DNA from: Bin55 sp964572845
GTDB taxonomy: Bacteria > Pseudomonadota > Gammaproteobacteria > Pseudomonadales > Azotimanducaceae
NCBI GenBank assembly: GCA_964572845.1
Contig: CAZNFX010000011.1
Coordinates: 1 to 64,000, forward strand
DNA: 64,000 nt
Direction: 5' to 3'
In this document: positions 17,587 to 26,853 of the stretch, in pieces
Position numbering within the stretch: the first letter of the stretch is position 1
How the letters are laid out: each line of letters opens with the position of its first letter
Notes under the pieces: generated by a model
The model's database searches: none
What the model was told of the DNA's origin: nothing
Seen by the model: the letters and a program-made list of their open reading frames with translations, nothing else
Translations under genes and position numbers: made by a program

Positions 17587-19998
17587 ATGAGGCGAGATAG
17601 CACTCCCATGGATTTGAGCATGATTCGACCCAGGAAATCCGTTGCTGTCCAGACATTGACGGCATCGATGCTCTTTTGTTTTGCGCAATTGCTGATGCTC
17701 GATCAAGCAGTGGCAGTTTCAATCGTGAACCCCGATGGGATGCAGCTCAAGCGTGTCAGTAATAGCCTGTCGATTCGCGTTGATGGGATGGAGTCTGAGG
17801 CCGAGTGGCAGGACGCCACAGAATTGGCTGATTTTCGCTTGATGGATAGCGACGGGGACGCCACATCCACACCGACCCCAAAAACGACAGCCAAAGCCAT
17901 GTACAACGATAGAGGCGTATATCTCCTCGTCCACATGGAGCAGGATGAGTCGACATTCGTAATGGAACACTCCCTTCATGACGAGGGTTCGCTGGATAGG
18001 GACCACGTAACGATCGAATTATTTCCATCAAGAGGGCTCGCAGGAGGGCCGGAACATTTCTTCACGCTCTTCTTTGGGGGAAGTAAACGAGATGGCACGT
18101 ACGATTCGAGTCAGAATCCGCAGACTACTTGGAACGGAAGGTGGTACGGTCGTACTGTGCACAACGCAGACGGGTGGTCGGCTGAGTTTTTCATTCCGTG
18201 GCAAACACTTGAAACAGACGGGGAGCAATTCTTGGGAGTTGTGATTTCACGTCGAATCGCCAGAATGAGCGAACCCAATCGTCTTGTAAGCTCCAATCAA
18301 CTATTAGTGCGCGACATGCAGCCTCGCCATCCGCTCAGTCTGACTCCATTTGTTGCTACCAATATCGACATCGAACGAGACTCGAACAACAATCAGTATG
18401 GGGCCGAGGTATTTTGGCGACCAACGCTGGACTTTCGGATGAGCGCACATGTTTTGCCTGACTTCGGAACAGTCGAGGCTGACGATGTAATCACGAATCT
18501 CACGGTTTTTGAGACGTTCTACGTGGACAAACGCGAGGAGTTCACCGAAGCACAGCAATTTTTCGCTCTTAGTTCGACACAACCCAGCGGTATCGTTCCC
18601 TTCCACTCTCGAAGAATCGGCGATCGTCCATTGATACCTTCTCTTCCCGGCACTGTGCTCGACCCTTCACGTCTGTACCGCGAAACGGACTTGCTCGCTG
18701 TCGTAAAAGGAACTGGGCAACACCGAGACTGGAAATACGGAGCATTGGGGGCGTGGGAGGATGACACATCAGTATATCTCCGTAATGTCACCGGAGGTCA
18801 ATCAGTGGCCATCAGTGTGCCAGGGAGGGAGTTTGGCGTACTCCGTCTACGCTACGAGGATACAGGCTCCCATCGAATGAGCTTGGGCACGTTGACAACC
18901 ATTCGACGGGACTCCTGGGGTGGTGACGCATTCACCTACATGTTTGATGGCCGCTACACCAATGCAGATGAAAGTATGGTCGTAGATTCAAACATCTACA
19001 TTTCCGATGTTGAGCACGGCACGACAGGCTTTGGAGGTCTTGCAACCATCCAGCTTCGTCCGAAACCGGGCCAGACTCACCATATCAATATTCTGAGCAT
19101 TGACGACCACCTGAATCTCAATTCCCTCGGATACAACCGACGAAACGATCAAACCACGATTAGCTACTTGTTTTCACATAGCGATAACGACCCATATCTG
19201 TTTAGATCGATCTCAACGGGTTTGGCCGTCTCCGGCATCTGGAATTCCAAAGGGGAACGAACCAACAACTCCATATCGCTAAGTCGAAACTTCCTCTTCT
19301 ACGACTTCAATCGTGCAATGATTTCTGTCAGCTTCCGACCAAGCTTTCTCGACGATACTGTGGCGTATCGCGTGGAGAAATTTCGGACCAGCAACGCTTA
19401 CAGCGTAGAACTGGAATGGGCTACCGACGAGAGTGAGGAGTTTTCCTACAGTCTGAACACTAGCTATCGCAAGTCCATAGTTGAAGGTGGAAACCTTTGG
19501 TTTGGCGCTGAGTGGTCGTACCGACCCAACGACAGCTTGAGAACTAACTTTCGATTGTCGAAGGCATTTCGGGACGGATGGCTGCGTTACAGAGGAAGCG
19601 GACGCTACACGAGATTTCAGTCATGGGGACCTAGAGCTGGCGCTTCAATCGAATATGCGATTAGTTCCAGGCAATCACTGGCGGGCGAATTCCAGTGGGA
19701 GTCCATTCACGGAAAAGGACTGGAATTCTACGAGGTGCCAGATGGCACCGAAAAGCTCGTGTCCATCGGCACAGCCAGCTCGGAGCTGAGAGACTCATTT
19801 GCTATATCGCAGGTAGTCTTTCACGTTCGATATGCGTGGGAAGTTACTCCGTTGGCCGACGTGTCGCTTGTCTATACGAAGTATGCATTGGGCACCTACC
19901 GAAGTGACAACAGCATGTTTGCCACTTTGCGCGACCAGTTGCGGAATCCGACTAGAGAAGACTTTGCGTTCAAATTACGCTACTTCTTTGGAAATTGA
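17587..19998 (+). CDS. CBM9-like/DUF5916 outer-membrane protein, copy 2
   Basis: Tandem paralogue of the preceding gene with the same domain order: signal peptide (MLFCFAQLLMLDQAVAV), CBM9-like domain (IRVDGMESEAEWQDATELAD) and DUF5916 barrel (DFGTVEADDVITNLTVFETF, FHSRRIGDRPLIPSLPG, terminal LRYFFGN). Candidate starts are ATG at 17587, 17608 and 17620, all upstream of the signal peptide; the frame extends to 17413 but the extra residues lack a signal. Long stretches align to copy 1 (DGWLRYRGSGRYTRFQSWGP against DGWLRYRGGGRYTRFESWGP), so the pair arose by duplication but has diverged considerably. Confidence 0.85.
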   Translation: MRRDSTPMDLSMIRPRKSVAVQTLTASMLFCFAQLLMLDQAVAVSIVNPDGMQLKRVSNSLSIRVDGMESEAEWQDATELADFRLMDSDGDATSTPTPKTTAKAMYNDRGVYLLVHMEQDESTFVMEHSLHDEGSLDRDHVTIELFPSRGLAGGPEHFFTLFFGGSKRDGTYDSSQNPQTTWNGRWYGRTVHNADGWSAEFFIPWQTLETDGEQFLGVVISRRIARMSEPNRLVSSNQLLVRDMQPRHPLSLTPFVATNIDIERDSNNNQYGAEVFWRPTLDFRMSAHVLPDFGTVEADDVITNLTVFETFYVDKREEFTEAQQFFALSSTQPSGIVPFHSRRIGDRPLIPSLPGTVLDPSRLYRETDLLAVVKGTGQHRDWKYGALGAWEDDTSVYLRNVTGGQSVAISVPGREFGVLRLRYEDTGSHRMSLGTLTTIRRDSWGGDAFTYMFDGRYTNADESMVVDSNIYISDVEHGTTGFGGLATIQLRPKPGQTHHINILSIDDHLNLNSLGYNRRNDQTTISYLFSHSDNDPYLFRSISTGLAVSGIWNSKGERTNNSISLSRNFLFYDFNRAMISVSFRPSFLDDTVAYRVEKFRTSNAYSVELEWATDESEEFSYSLNTSYRKSIVEGGNLWFGAEWSYRPNDSLRTNFRLSKAFRDGWLRYRGSGRYTRFQSWGPRAGASIEYAISSRQSLAGEFQWESIHGKGLEFYEVPDGTEKLVSIGTASSELRDSFAISQVVFHVRYAWEVTPLADVSLVYTKYALGTYRSDNSMFATLRDQLRNPTREDFAFKLRYFFGN

Positions 19999-20038
19999 CA
20001 ATGTAGCTGCAAGCACTCAACCAAGAGGCTAGGAAACT

Positions 20039-20488
20039 GTGAGAATTCCAGAGTTCATGTTTTGCGTCATCAATCCTATGGCTCGCATGACGTTGCACTC
20101 TCCAGCCCACTTTGTAATGAGTGACAGTCTCCTCGTGATCAAGTATGTGGGTAGGAAGTCGGGCAAGTCGTACGAAGTGCCAGTTCGATATGTAGAAAAA
20201 GGTGGAGTAGTGAAATGCTATACCGACAAGCGCTCAGGTTGGTGGCCAAGCCTGCGTGACAATCCCAATGTCATCTTGCGTATCCGAGGTCAAGACATCA
20301 AGCACGAAACGTCAGTTCTCATTGGGGATTTTGAGCGAATTCGAGATGAGTTAAACGAGTATCTTGGCAAATTTCCCGGAGATGCCGTGTATCACGACGT
20401 TCGGTTAGATTCTGACGGCAAGCCTAGGCAGTCTGACATCGAAATTAGCGCAAATAGCGCAGTGATTGTCGTTGCTAAGCCGGTGTGA
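20039..20488 (+). CDS. Nitroreductase/deazaflavin-dependent oxidoreductase family (DUF385-like) protein
   Basis: A 149-residue split-barrel protein. The motif VIKYVGRKSGKSYEVPVRYVE followed by WWPSLRDNPNVILRIRG is typical of the nitroreductase family deazaflavin-dependent oxidoreductases. Actinobacterial members bind F420; gammaproteobacterial cofactor use is not established and may be FMN, haem or none. It starts at GTG 20039, 40 bases after the DUF5916 copy 2 stop, so it may be co-transcribed. No F420 biosynthesis gene is present in the window. Confidence 0.75.
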   Translation: MRIPEFMFCVINPMARMTLHSPAHFVMSDSLLVIKYVGRKSGKSYEVPVRYVEKGGVVKCYTDKRSGWWPSLRDNPNVILRIRGQDIKHETSVLIGDFERIRDELNEYLGKFPGDAVYHDVRLDSDGKPRQSDIEISANSAVIVVAKPV

Positions 20489-20495
20489 ACGCAGG

Positions 20496-22133
20496 CTATA
20501 GCAAGTCGAGGATCTCCTTCAAGTCGCGACGTCTTACGTGTTCTTCTAGAGAAACTCCGCTGTAGTCGTTAACCTCTTTGTTTGCGCCAAGGGTCAACAG
20601 GCACCGCGTCGCGTCGACTCTCCCGCGGGTTGCTGCGAAGGCAAGTGGCGTCATCCAATCGTCATCAAACTCGTACTGAGAGTCGCGGATGCTCTTCAAT
20701 GTTGTCTCCAGAGCACCGGGATTGGATTGGAGATGTTGATTGATGCGTTCTGTGTTTTCACAAATGATTGCGTCGTAGAGATCAAGATCAAGTCCTGATA
20801 GGAATTGTCTGCACTCCTCGCGTCCTAGAGCTATAGCCCAAACCAGCGGGGTGGTGCCATGCTCGTCGTCCCTCAAGCTTATGTCGCAGCCCTGATCAAC
20901 GAGCCAACGCAGTACATCCAAGTGTCCCCCAAGAACTGCCTGATGCAATGGAGATTGCCCCTGCTTCTTGCCTAGATCGAACCCCAATTCGTGGAACGTC
21001 CTTAGAGACTTAAGACGTCCTTGGCCTGCTGCTTGTCCCACCGTGTCGGCAAAATCCTCCTCGGCCTGCTTGATCAAGTCGGGCGATTGCTCCAACATTT
21101 TCCGAGCACTCTGAAGATCGCCCCCCATGCAGTGTGCGATGAACTCTTCAATCTCGGGAAGTGCCTGACGTTCAGACCCAAGAGAAGCGAGTTCCTCGGC
21201 AAAGTCTCTCTGCCCCGCCTGGAACGCGATCGTGTAATAGGAGTCACCATGCTTGTTCTTTGCGGCAACGTCAGCCCCTGCACCGATCAACAACCTTGCT
21301 CGATCGATGTGGTCGTGTTCGACAGCCCAACGCAACTGGTAGTCGAGAATCGACTCGTCACTGGGCACCAGCTGATCGCCATCTTCCTCCAGCCAGTTCA
21401 CCTTGCAGGACTTTCCAAGACCGAATTCAAGCATCATTTCAATCCAGAATTGACCGGGTTCGAACATTCTGTTGTAAAGGGCTTGGCCGTCGTTGGGATC
21501 AGCACCAGACTCAAGGAGCATGCGCGCGAGTTCTTTGCACCGCTCATGTTCAGGTTGATTTGACGGGCCCATCTCTCCCTCTCCAAAGGCACCAGTCAAT
21601 GCTGTGAATCGGTATTGTCCGCCCCACATGTAGTAAGCATTTGCATCGGCTCCTCGATGTAGTAGCAGTTTGGCGACTTCGAATGTTGAGTGTTCTGGAA
21701 GATTCAGTCGAGAGTAGCACGCGTAGAGTAAGGGCTCCCAATCAAAAAAACCGCCACGGGCGTTTACTAGAGACGGTTCGGTATCGAGAAACTGTCTAAC
21801 AGCACCGACATTACCTACGGCAGCTGCATGGAAGATGTCTTTGTCAGCGAGAGAAGAATCGGTTGCCAGCATTGAACGTGCCCGCTCGCGCATGGATTCG
21901 TGGTCTGTGGGCCAATAGTTGAGGCATGCTAGAAAGAGAAAATCACGACCCTGCGGGCCTGGGTGTTCAATGAAAACCTCCAACTGTCTCCACGAGTGGA
22001 ACCCATACGACCTAGCTAACGAATCGCGAGCATCTACCAATGACAGTCCACCACTATCAGGCGGTTTAAGGAGATTTGCAGCCTCGGATTCGAGCTTGGC
22101 TCTAGGGGTAGTGTTGCGTAGGAGTTTGGGCAT
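20496..22133 (-). CDS. Ankyrin-repeat protein
   Basis: A 545-residue protein without a clear signal peptide. An N-terminal helical segment (ARDSLARSYGFHSWRQLEVFIEH), also seen in other bacterial ankyrin proteins, precedes several ankyrin repeats. Recognisable repeat cores are KLLLHRGADANAYYM, RMLLESGADPNDG, RLLIGAGADVAAKNKHGDS, RWLVDQGCDISLRDDEHGTTPLVWA and RCLLTLGANKEVNDYSG. It lies 26 bases downstream of metH on the same strand and could be transcribed with it. Ankyrin repeats mediate protein binding; the partner is unknown. Several ankyrin genes are frequent in host-associated bacteria, but also occur in free-living ones. Confidence 0.88.
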   Translation of the reverse strand: MPKLLRNTTPRAKLESEAANLLKPPDSGGLSLVDARDSLARSYGFHSWRQLEVFIEHPGPQGRDFLFLACLNYWPTDHESMRERARSMLATDSSLADKDIFHAAAVGNVGAVRQFLDTEPSLVNARGGFFDWEPLLYACYSRLNLPEHSTFEVAKLLLHRGADANAYYMWGGQYRFTALTGAFGEGEMGPSNQPEHERCKELARMLLESGADPNDGQALYNRMFEPGQFWIEMMLEFGLGKSCKVNWLEEDGDQLVPSDESILDYQLRWAVEHDHIDRARLLIGAGADVAAKNKHGDSYYTIAFQAGQRDFAEELASLGSERQALPEIEEFIAHCMGGDLQSARKMLEQSPDLIKQAEEDFADTVGQAAGQGRLKSLRTFHELGFDLGKKQGQSPLHQAVLGGHLDVLRWLVDQGCDISLRDDEHGTTPLVWAIALGREECRQFLSGLDLDLYDAIICENTERINQHLQSNPGALETTLKSIRDSQYEFDDDWMTPLAFAATRGRVDATRCLLTLGANKEVNDYSGVSLEEHVRRRDLKEILDLL

Positions 22134-22159
22134 CGTGTGTTTGTACGGAGTACTCGAAC

Positions 22160-25100
22160 TCAGTCAGGTGCGGAGAAGCTGAGCCATTTTACGACCTCAT
22201 CGACGGGCATACCTCTACGGTCGGCGTAGTCGATCAATTGATCGTCGAATACCCGTCTCACTGGGAAATATCGCGATTCTGGATGTGAAAAGTACCATCC
22301 GGCAATGGTGGAAGCCGGATACATTGCAAAGTTCTCAGTTAGTGTTGCACCAGTAGACTCAGTCGCACCTAGCAATTCGAAGAGAATGTTCTTTTCCTGG
22401 TGATCCGGGCAGGCTGGGTAGCCCGGTGCTGGGCGAATTCCGATGTACCTCTCGCTGATGAGATCGTCATTGCTAAATCGCTCGTCCGGCGCGTAGCCCC
22501 AGTATTCCTTCCTTACACGTTCGTGCAGGTACTCCGCAAACGACTCGACTAAACGATCGAGTAGCGCTTTGACCATGATTTGCAGGTAGTCATCTGCTAT
22601 AGCGCTGACGTCGCTTGATGTGTCAACCGTGACCACAAATCCTCCGAGATAGTCGTTATTGGGTCCGGGTGATACGAAGTCGCTCAAGCACAAGTTGGGT
22701 TCGTCGCGACCATGCTGTTGTCTTAGATGAAACAACGTGGCAAGTTCTCGAGTGCATGTAGCGTCATCCCACAGCACAATGTCGTCGTCAGCCTGATTGG
22801 CTGGCCAAAAGCCTATTACGCCTTTGGCGACGACTGAGCCATCATTCAGAAGTTTCTCAAGGTTTTCTTGAGCGTCCCGAAACAGATCTCGTGCTGACTC
22901 GCCAACTACAGCATCTTCCAGGATTGGCGGATACTTTCCGCTAAGCGACCACGATTGAAAGAATGGGGTCCAATCGATGTAGGGAACGAGTTCAGCAGGA
23001 GAGGAGAGATTGATCGTCTTAGTACCAAGAAAATTAGGTCTGGGAGGCACGTAGTCGTCCCAGTCGATCTGGTAGCGGTTCGCTCGCGCATCAGCCAAGC
23101 TGCTAAATTCTCGTTGAGGAGCAGTCTGACGTCGTTCTCGTATAGTCTGATATTCGCTTCGGATAGATCCAACAAACTTTTCACTCTCCCGCTCAGACAA
23201 TAGCGATGAGACAACCCCGACACTTCGGGATGCGTCGGGCACGTAGACAACTGGCCCAGAGTAGGCAGGCTCAATCTTTACGGCAGTGTGCGCTTTGGAT
23301 GTTGTTGCGCCGCCGATGAGCAGCGGAATCGAAAAGCCCATTCGCTCCATTTCTCCTGCAACGTGAACCATTTCGTTGAGTGAGGGAGTTATAAGACCGG
23401 AGAGACCGACAATGTCTGCATTTTCCTTTAGCGCTGTAGCGAGAATGGTTTCGGCAGGGACCATTACACCGAGGTCGACAACTCGGTAGTTGTTGCACTG
23501 CAACACCACCCCAACTATATTCTTGCCAATATCGTGGACATCGCCTTTCACAGTCGCCATGACGATGGTGCCCTTATCGCGCACTGGACCAGCAGCCGAC
23601 CGTTCTTTTTCAATATAGGGCACGAGATAGCCGACAGCTTGCTTCATAACGCGAGCGCTCTTGACCACTTGCGGAAGAAACATCTTGCCGGAACCAAAGA
23701 GATCACCCACGATGTTCATGCCATCCATGAGAGGACCTTCGATCACTTCGATGGCGTGATCGAAAGTCTGGCGAGCGGCTTCTGTGTCTTCGATGATGAA
23801 CTTTGTGATGCCCTGCACCAGCGCATGTGCAAGACGGCCTGGAGGTTCCTGATAACGCCATTCAAGGGACTCGTCTGCGCGTGCAGAGCCTGTGCCGCTG
23901 AATTCTTGGGCAACCTGCAGGAGTCGCTCGCTAGCATCGGTATCCCTGTCTAGTACAACGTCTTCGATCGCATTTCGCAATTCTTTCGGTATGTCTTCGT
24001 AGACGGCAAGCTGGCCTGGGTTCACGATTCCCATGGTCAATCCTGCCTTGATAGCGTGAAAGAGAAAGACCGAGTGAATGGCTTCTCTTACGCTATCATT
24101 GCCGCGAAACGAGAAGGAAACGTTGCTGATTCCTCCCGAAGTGTGGCTCTCGGGAAGGTTTTCCTTGATCCACTTGCATGCGCGTATGAAATCCAACCCG
24201 TAGCTTCGGTGTTCCTCAAGTCCTGTTGCTATCGCGAAGACATTGGGATCGAAAATAATGTCGTGGGGGTTGAAGTTCATCTTTTCGACGAGCAGATTGT
24301 GGGCTCGTTGAATGATCTCAATTTTTCTCTCATAGGAGTCGGCTTGACCTTGTTCATCGAACGCCATGACAATCACGGCTGCGCCGAAACGTTTGCAGGT
24401 TTCCGCACGCTGCAAGAACAGTTCCTCGCCATCCTTTAGAGAGATGGAGTTGACAATGCATTTGCCCTGAGTGCACTCCAAACCTGCCTCAATTACGCTC
24501 CAGTCGCTTGAGTCGATCACTACAGGGACACGTGCGACGTCTGGTTCGCCCGCGAGCATGTCAAGAAACGTCCGCATGACCTCGATGCTGTCCAGCAATC
24601 CCTCATCCATGTTGATATCGATGAGTTGAGCTCCGTTCTGTACTTGATCTCTTGCAACTTCGAGCGCGGTTGCTAAGTCTCCGCTCTTTACCAAGCGCTT
24701 GAATCGAGCGGAACCTGTAACGTTGGTCCGTTCTCCTATATTTACGAACAGTGATTCGTCATCGATACGCAGCGGCTCCAAACCAGCTAGCGAAAGGTAT
24801 GTTTTCCGACGCGTCCTTCCCCGTGGCGGTTTGCCTTGAATAGCGTCGTGAAAGTTCGCAATATGTTCCGGCGTAGTTCCGCAGCACCCCCCTACGACAT
24901 TCAAGAATCCTGAGTCGACCATTTCGCTCAGCACGCCTGACATGTACTCTGGAGTTTCCTCGTACTCACCGAACTCGTTCGGAAGTCCTGCGTTGGGATG
25001 CACACTAACAAATGACGAAGAGACTTGTGACATCTCCTCTACATAGGGACGCAGTGCTTCTGCTCCAAGTGCGCAGTTCAATCCAGCAATAAGAGGCTTC

Positions 25101-25798
25101 GCATGCTGGATGGAGTTCCAAAATGCAGGGCAAGTTTGCCCGGAGAGCGTTCTGCCGCTGGCGTCGGTGATGGTTCCCGATACCATGATGGGTAGGGATT
25201 TCCCTGCCTTTGCAAACGCTGATTCAATCGCATAAATTGCAGCTTTAGCGTTCAAAGTGTCGAATACCGTTTCCACCATGAGGAAATCGCACCCACCAGC
25301 GATCAATGCTAACGAGGCTTCCTCGTAGACGGCAGTCAAGTCGCGAAAACGGACGTTTCGCGCTGCCGGGTCGTTCACATCTGGAGAAATGCTCGCCGAG
25401 CGAGTGGTTGGCCCCAGTACTCCGGCGACGAATCGAGGTTTGTCTTCGGTCGAACGGTCGTCAGCAGCTTGCCTTGCAATTCGTGCGGACTCAAGATTGA
25501 GCTCCGTGACAAATTCTTCCAGTCCAAAGTCAGCCTGCGAAATACGAGTGGCTGAAAACGTGTTGGTCTCGATTATGTCGGCGCCAGCATCCAAGTACTT
25601 TAGGTGGGTTTCTCTAACTACATCGGGTTGTGTAAGCGACAGTACATCTCCGTTGCCTTTCTGGTCAAGAGCATGATCTTTGAAACGCTGTCCACGGAAG
25701 TCGGACTCGTCTAGGCCAAAGCTCTGCTGGATGGTTCCTGTCGCACCATCGAGAAGCAAAATTCGCTTTCTTAGCTCGCGTTCAAGAACCGATGCCAT
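22160..25798 (-). CDS. metH: Cobalamin-dependent methionine synthase MetH
   Basis: Transfers methyl from 5-methyltetrahydrofolate through cobalamin to homocysteine. It has 1212 residues, full length. Domains in order are: homocysteine-binding with zinc ligands (Cys in GLNCALGAEALRP and in NVVGGCCGTTPEH), pterin-binding (NIGERTNVTGSARF), cobalamin cap and binding domain with DVHDIGKNIVG carrying the axial histidine, and the C-terminal SAM activation domain (ERYIGIRPAPGYPACPDHQEK). All key motifs are present. A strongly structured leader lies just upstream (25833-25888). Cobalamin must be made or imported by genes outside the window. Confidence 0.97.
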   Translation of the reverse strand: MASVLERELRKRILLLDGATGTIQQSFGLDESDFRGQRFKDHALDQKGNGDVLSLTQPDVVRETHLKYLDAGADIIETNTFSATRISQADFGLEEFVTELNLESARIARQAADDRSTEDKPRFVAGVLGPTTRSASISPDVNDPAARNVRFRDLTAVYEEASLALIAGGCDFLMVETVFDTLNAKAAIYAIESAFAKAGKSLPIMVSGTITDASGRTLSGQTCPAFWNSIQHAKPLIAGLNCALGAEALRPYVEEMSQVSSSFVSVHPNAGLPNEFGEYEETPEYMSGVLSEMVDSGFLNVVGGCCGTTPEHIANFHDAIQGKPPRGRTRRKTYLSLAGLEPLRIDDESLFVNIGERTNVTGSARFKRLVKSGDLATALEVARDQVQNGAQLIDINMDEGLLDSIEVMRTFLDMLAGEPDVARVPVVIDSSDWSVIEAGLECTQGKCIVNSISLKDGEELFLQRAETCKRFGAAVIVMAFDEQGQADSYERKIEIIQRAHNLLVEKMNFNPHDIIFDPNVFAIATGLEEHRSYGLDFIRACKWIKENLPESHTSGGISNVSFSFRGNDSVREAIHSVFLFHAIKAGLTMGIVNPGQLAVYEDIPKELRNAIEDVVLDRDTDASERLLQVAQEFSGTGSARADESLEWRYQEPPGRLAHALVQGITKFIIEDTEAARQTFDHAIEVIEGPLMDGMNIVGDLFGSGKMFLPQVVKSARVMKQAVGYLVPYIEKERSAAGPVRDKGTIVMATVKGDVHDIGKNIVGVVLQCNNYRVVDLGVMVPAETILATALKENADIVGLSGLITPSLNEMVHVAGEMERMGFSIPLLIGGATTSKAHTAVKIEPAYSGPVVYVPDASRSVGVVSSLLSERESEKFVGSIRSEYQTIRERRQTAPQREFSSLADARANRYQIDWDDYVPPRPNFLGTKTINLSSPAELVPYIDWTPFFQSWSLSGKYPPILEDAVVGESARDLFRDAQENLEKLLNDGSVVAKGVIGFWPANQADDDIVLWDDATCTRELATLFHLRQQHGRDEPNLCLSDFVSPGPNNDYLGGFVVTVDTSSDVSAIADDYLQIMVKALLDRLVESFAEYLHERVRKEYWGYAPDERFSNDDLISERYIGIRPAPGYPACPDHQEKNILFELLGATESTGATLTENFAMYPASTIAGWYFSHPESRYFPVRRVFDDQLIDYADRRGMPVDEVVKWLSFSAPD

Positions 25799-25832
25799 GG
25801 TCGATTAGCTAGGAAAATTGGTGCGAAATGTT

Positions 25833-25888
25833 AATGTATGGTCGAGGTGTGCAACTTGAAAGTTGCTTCAGGCGACCTCAGATACATT
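25833..25888 (-). promoter_or_regulatory. Three-tier structured leader upstream of metH, riboswitch candidate
   Basis: Three nested perfect stems occur in 56 bases. The outer is AATGTAT (25833-25839) with ATACATT (25882-25888), the middle is GAGGT (25844-25848) with ACCTC (25875-25879), and the inner is GCAACT (25851-25856) with AGTTGC (25861-25866) around a tetraloop. In the metH transcript this gives an asymmetric internal loop CGCCTGAA on the 5' side. It lies about 35 bases before the metH ATG and upstream of the likely nfuA promoter, so it belongs to the metH message. I see no B12 box. It shares short words with S-adenosylhomocysteine riboswitches, but not enough to assign a class. Confidence 0.5.
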
Positions 25889-25933
25889 CACGGTGGGCGT
25901 TTCGTCGCGGCCTGAAGAACTTTAGCTATGTGT

Positions 25934-25939
25934 TATAGT
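25934..25939 (+). promoter_or_regulatory. Possible -10 element of nfuA
   Basis: TATAGT lies nine bases before the nfuA ATG, with no Shine-Dalgarno sequence between. If used, transcription would start almost at the ATG and give a leaderless or nearly leaderless message. The -35 region is poor (CTGAAG around 25912). Confidence 0.3.
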
Positions 25940-25947
25940 ACTTTGAT

Positions 25948-26532
25948 ATGGAACAAGTTGTAGACATCTCCGAAGCTGCCCAAGACTACCTTGTACAGCT
26001 GCTGTCCAAAGAAGACTCGGGTTGCGGCATCCGAATCTTCGTCGCGGAGCCTGGTACTCCCAATGCTGAGACGTGCTTGGCCTATTGCAGGCCGGGAGAA
26101 CAGCGCGACGGGGACACGCCATTCCATTACGACAAATTTACTGTGTGGTATGACGAGAGGAGCTTGCCATTCCTTGAGGAAGCTGTGGTTGACTTCCGTG
26201 AGGACCGAATGGGAGGGCAGATTACCGTCCGTGCGCCGAATGCGCGGGTCCCCAAGGTAGGGGAAGATGCCTCTATCGAGGACCGAATCAACTATGTGCT
26301 GTACAACGAAATCAATCCTGGTCTTGCCGCGCACGGCGGAATGGTTACCTTGATGGAGGTGTTGGAGGGCGATACAGCGGTGCTCATGTTTGGAGGCGGG
26401 TGCCAAGGATGTGCCGCAGTTGACATCACGCTCAAGCAGGGAGTCGAGTCTACGTTGCTGTCGCAGATACCTGATCTCAAAGCGATCAAGGACGCAACCG
26501 ATCACACATTCAAAGAAAACGCCTACTACTAA
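25948..26532 (+). CDS. nfuA: Fe-S biogenesis protein NfuA
   Basis: Iron-sulphur cluster carrier, 194 residues. The degenerate A-type N-domain (IRIFVAEPGTPNAETCLAYC) is followed by the NifU-like C-domain with the cluster-binding CxxC in FGGGCQGCAAVDITLKQGVE. The end DHTFKENAYY matches the E. coli C-terminus pattern. It aligns from the first residues to E. coli NfuA, which fixes the start at 25948 despite the missing ribosome-binding site. It is divergent from metH. It sits next to the nitric oxide reductase genes, and NO damages Fe-S clusters, but a functional link is only inferred. Confidence 0.96.
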   Translation: MEQVVDISEAAQDYLVQLLSKEDSGCGIRIFVAEPGTPNAETCLAYCRPGEQRDGDTPFHYDKFTVWYDERSLPFLEEAVVDFREDRMGGQITVRAPNARVPKVGEDASIEDRINYVLYNEINPGLAAHGGMVTLMEVLEGDTAVLMFGGGCQGCAAVDITLKQGVESTLLSQIPDLKAIKDATDHTFKENAYY

Positions 26533-26853
26533 CTGCAACTCCTAAATTTCGGTTGGGTTCGAAAATAACTCCTAAGGGTGTTTCATATTCATCTAATGCA
26601 AAGTATCCAAATCGGTTGCTCGTTTGCCATATAGCGTAGATGATGCCGAATTGAGTGCGCCATCAAGCCTGGCTGTATGCGCGATTGTTTGCATAGAACT
26701 GAATGAAACCATTTCAACGATTGCGTTAGATGGTTTCACATCGTAGACTAAACGCTGTCCTGCGGCCAGCAATGTATGGCAGTTTGCTAATCGATTGAAT
26801 CGGACAGAGCCATGTCAATGCTGATGCTCGGTACCACATGAGATAGCACGACT
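26533..26853 (+). other. Intergenic region between nfuA and the nor locus
   Basis: No gene is visible in these 321 bases. It holds one clear inverted repeat at 26704-26738 (separate entry). I looked for FNR-like (TTGAT-N4-ATCAA) and NsrR-like palindromes and found none convincing. Confidence 0.5.
26704..26738 (+). repeat. 9-bp inverted repeat upstream of the nor genes
   Basis: TGAAACCAT (26704-26712) pairs perfectly with ATGGTTTCA (26730-26738), and two more pairs are possible inward, around a loop of about 13-17 bases. It is 116 bases before the start of the first nor-locus gene. It could be the nfuA terminator, although no T-run follows, or an operator. Confidence 0.45.

Noticed and set aside
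21021..21563. 180-codon plus-strand open frame
   Set aside because: Lies antisense within the ankyrin gene, whose repeats are clearly the true product; no recognisable protein features.
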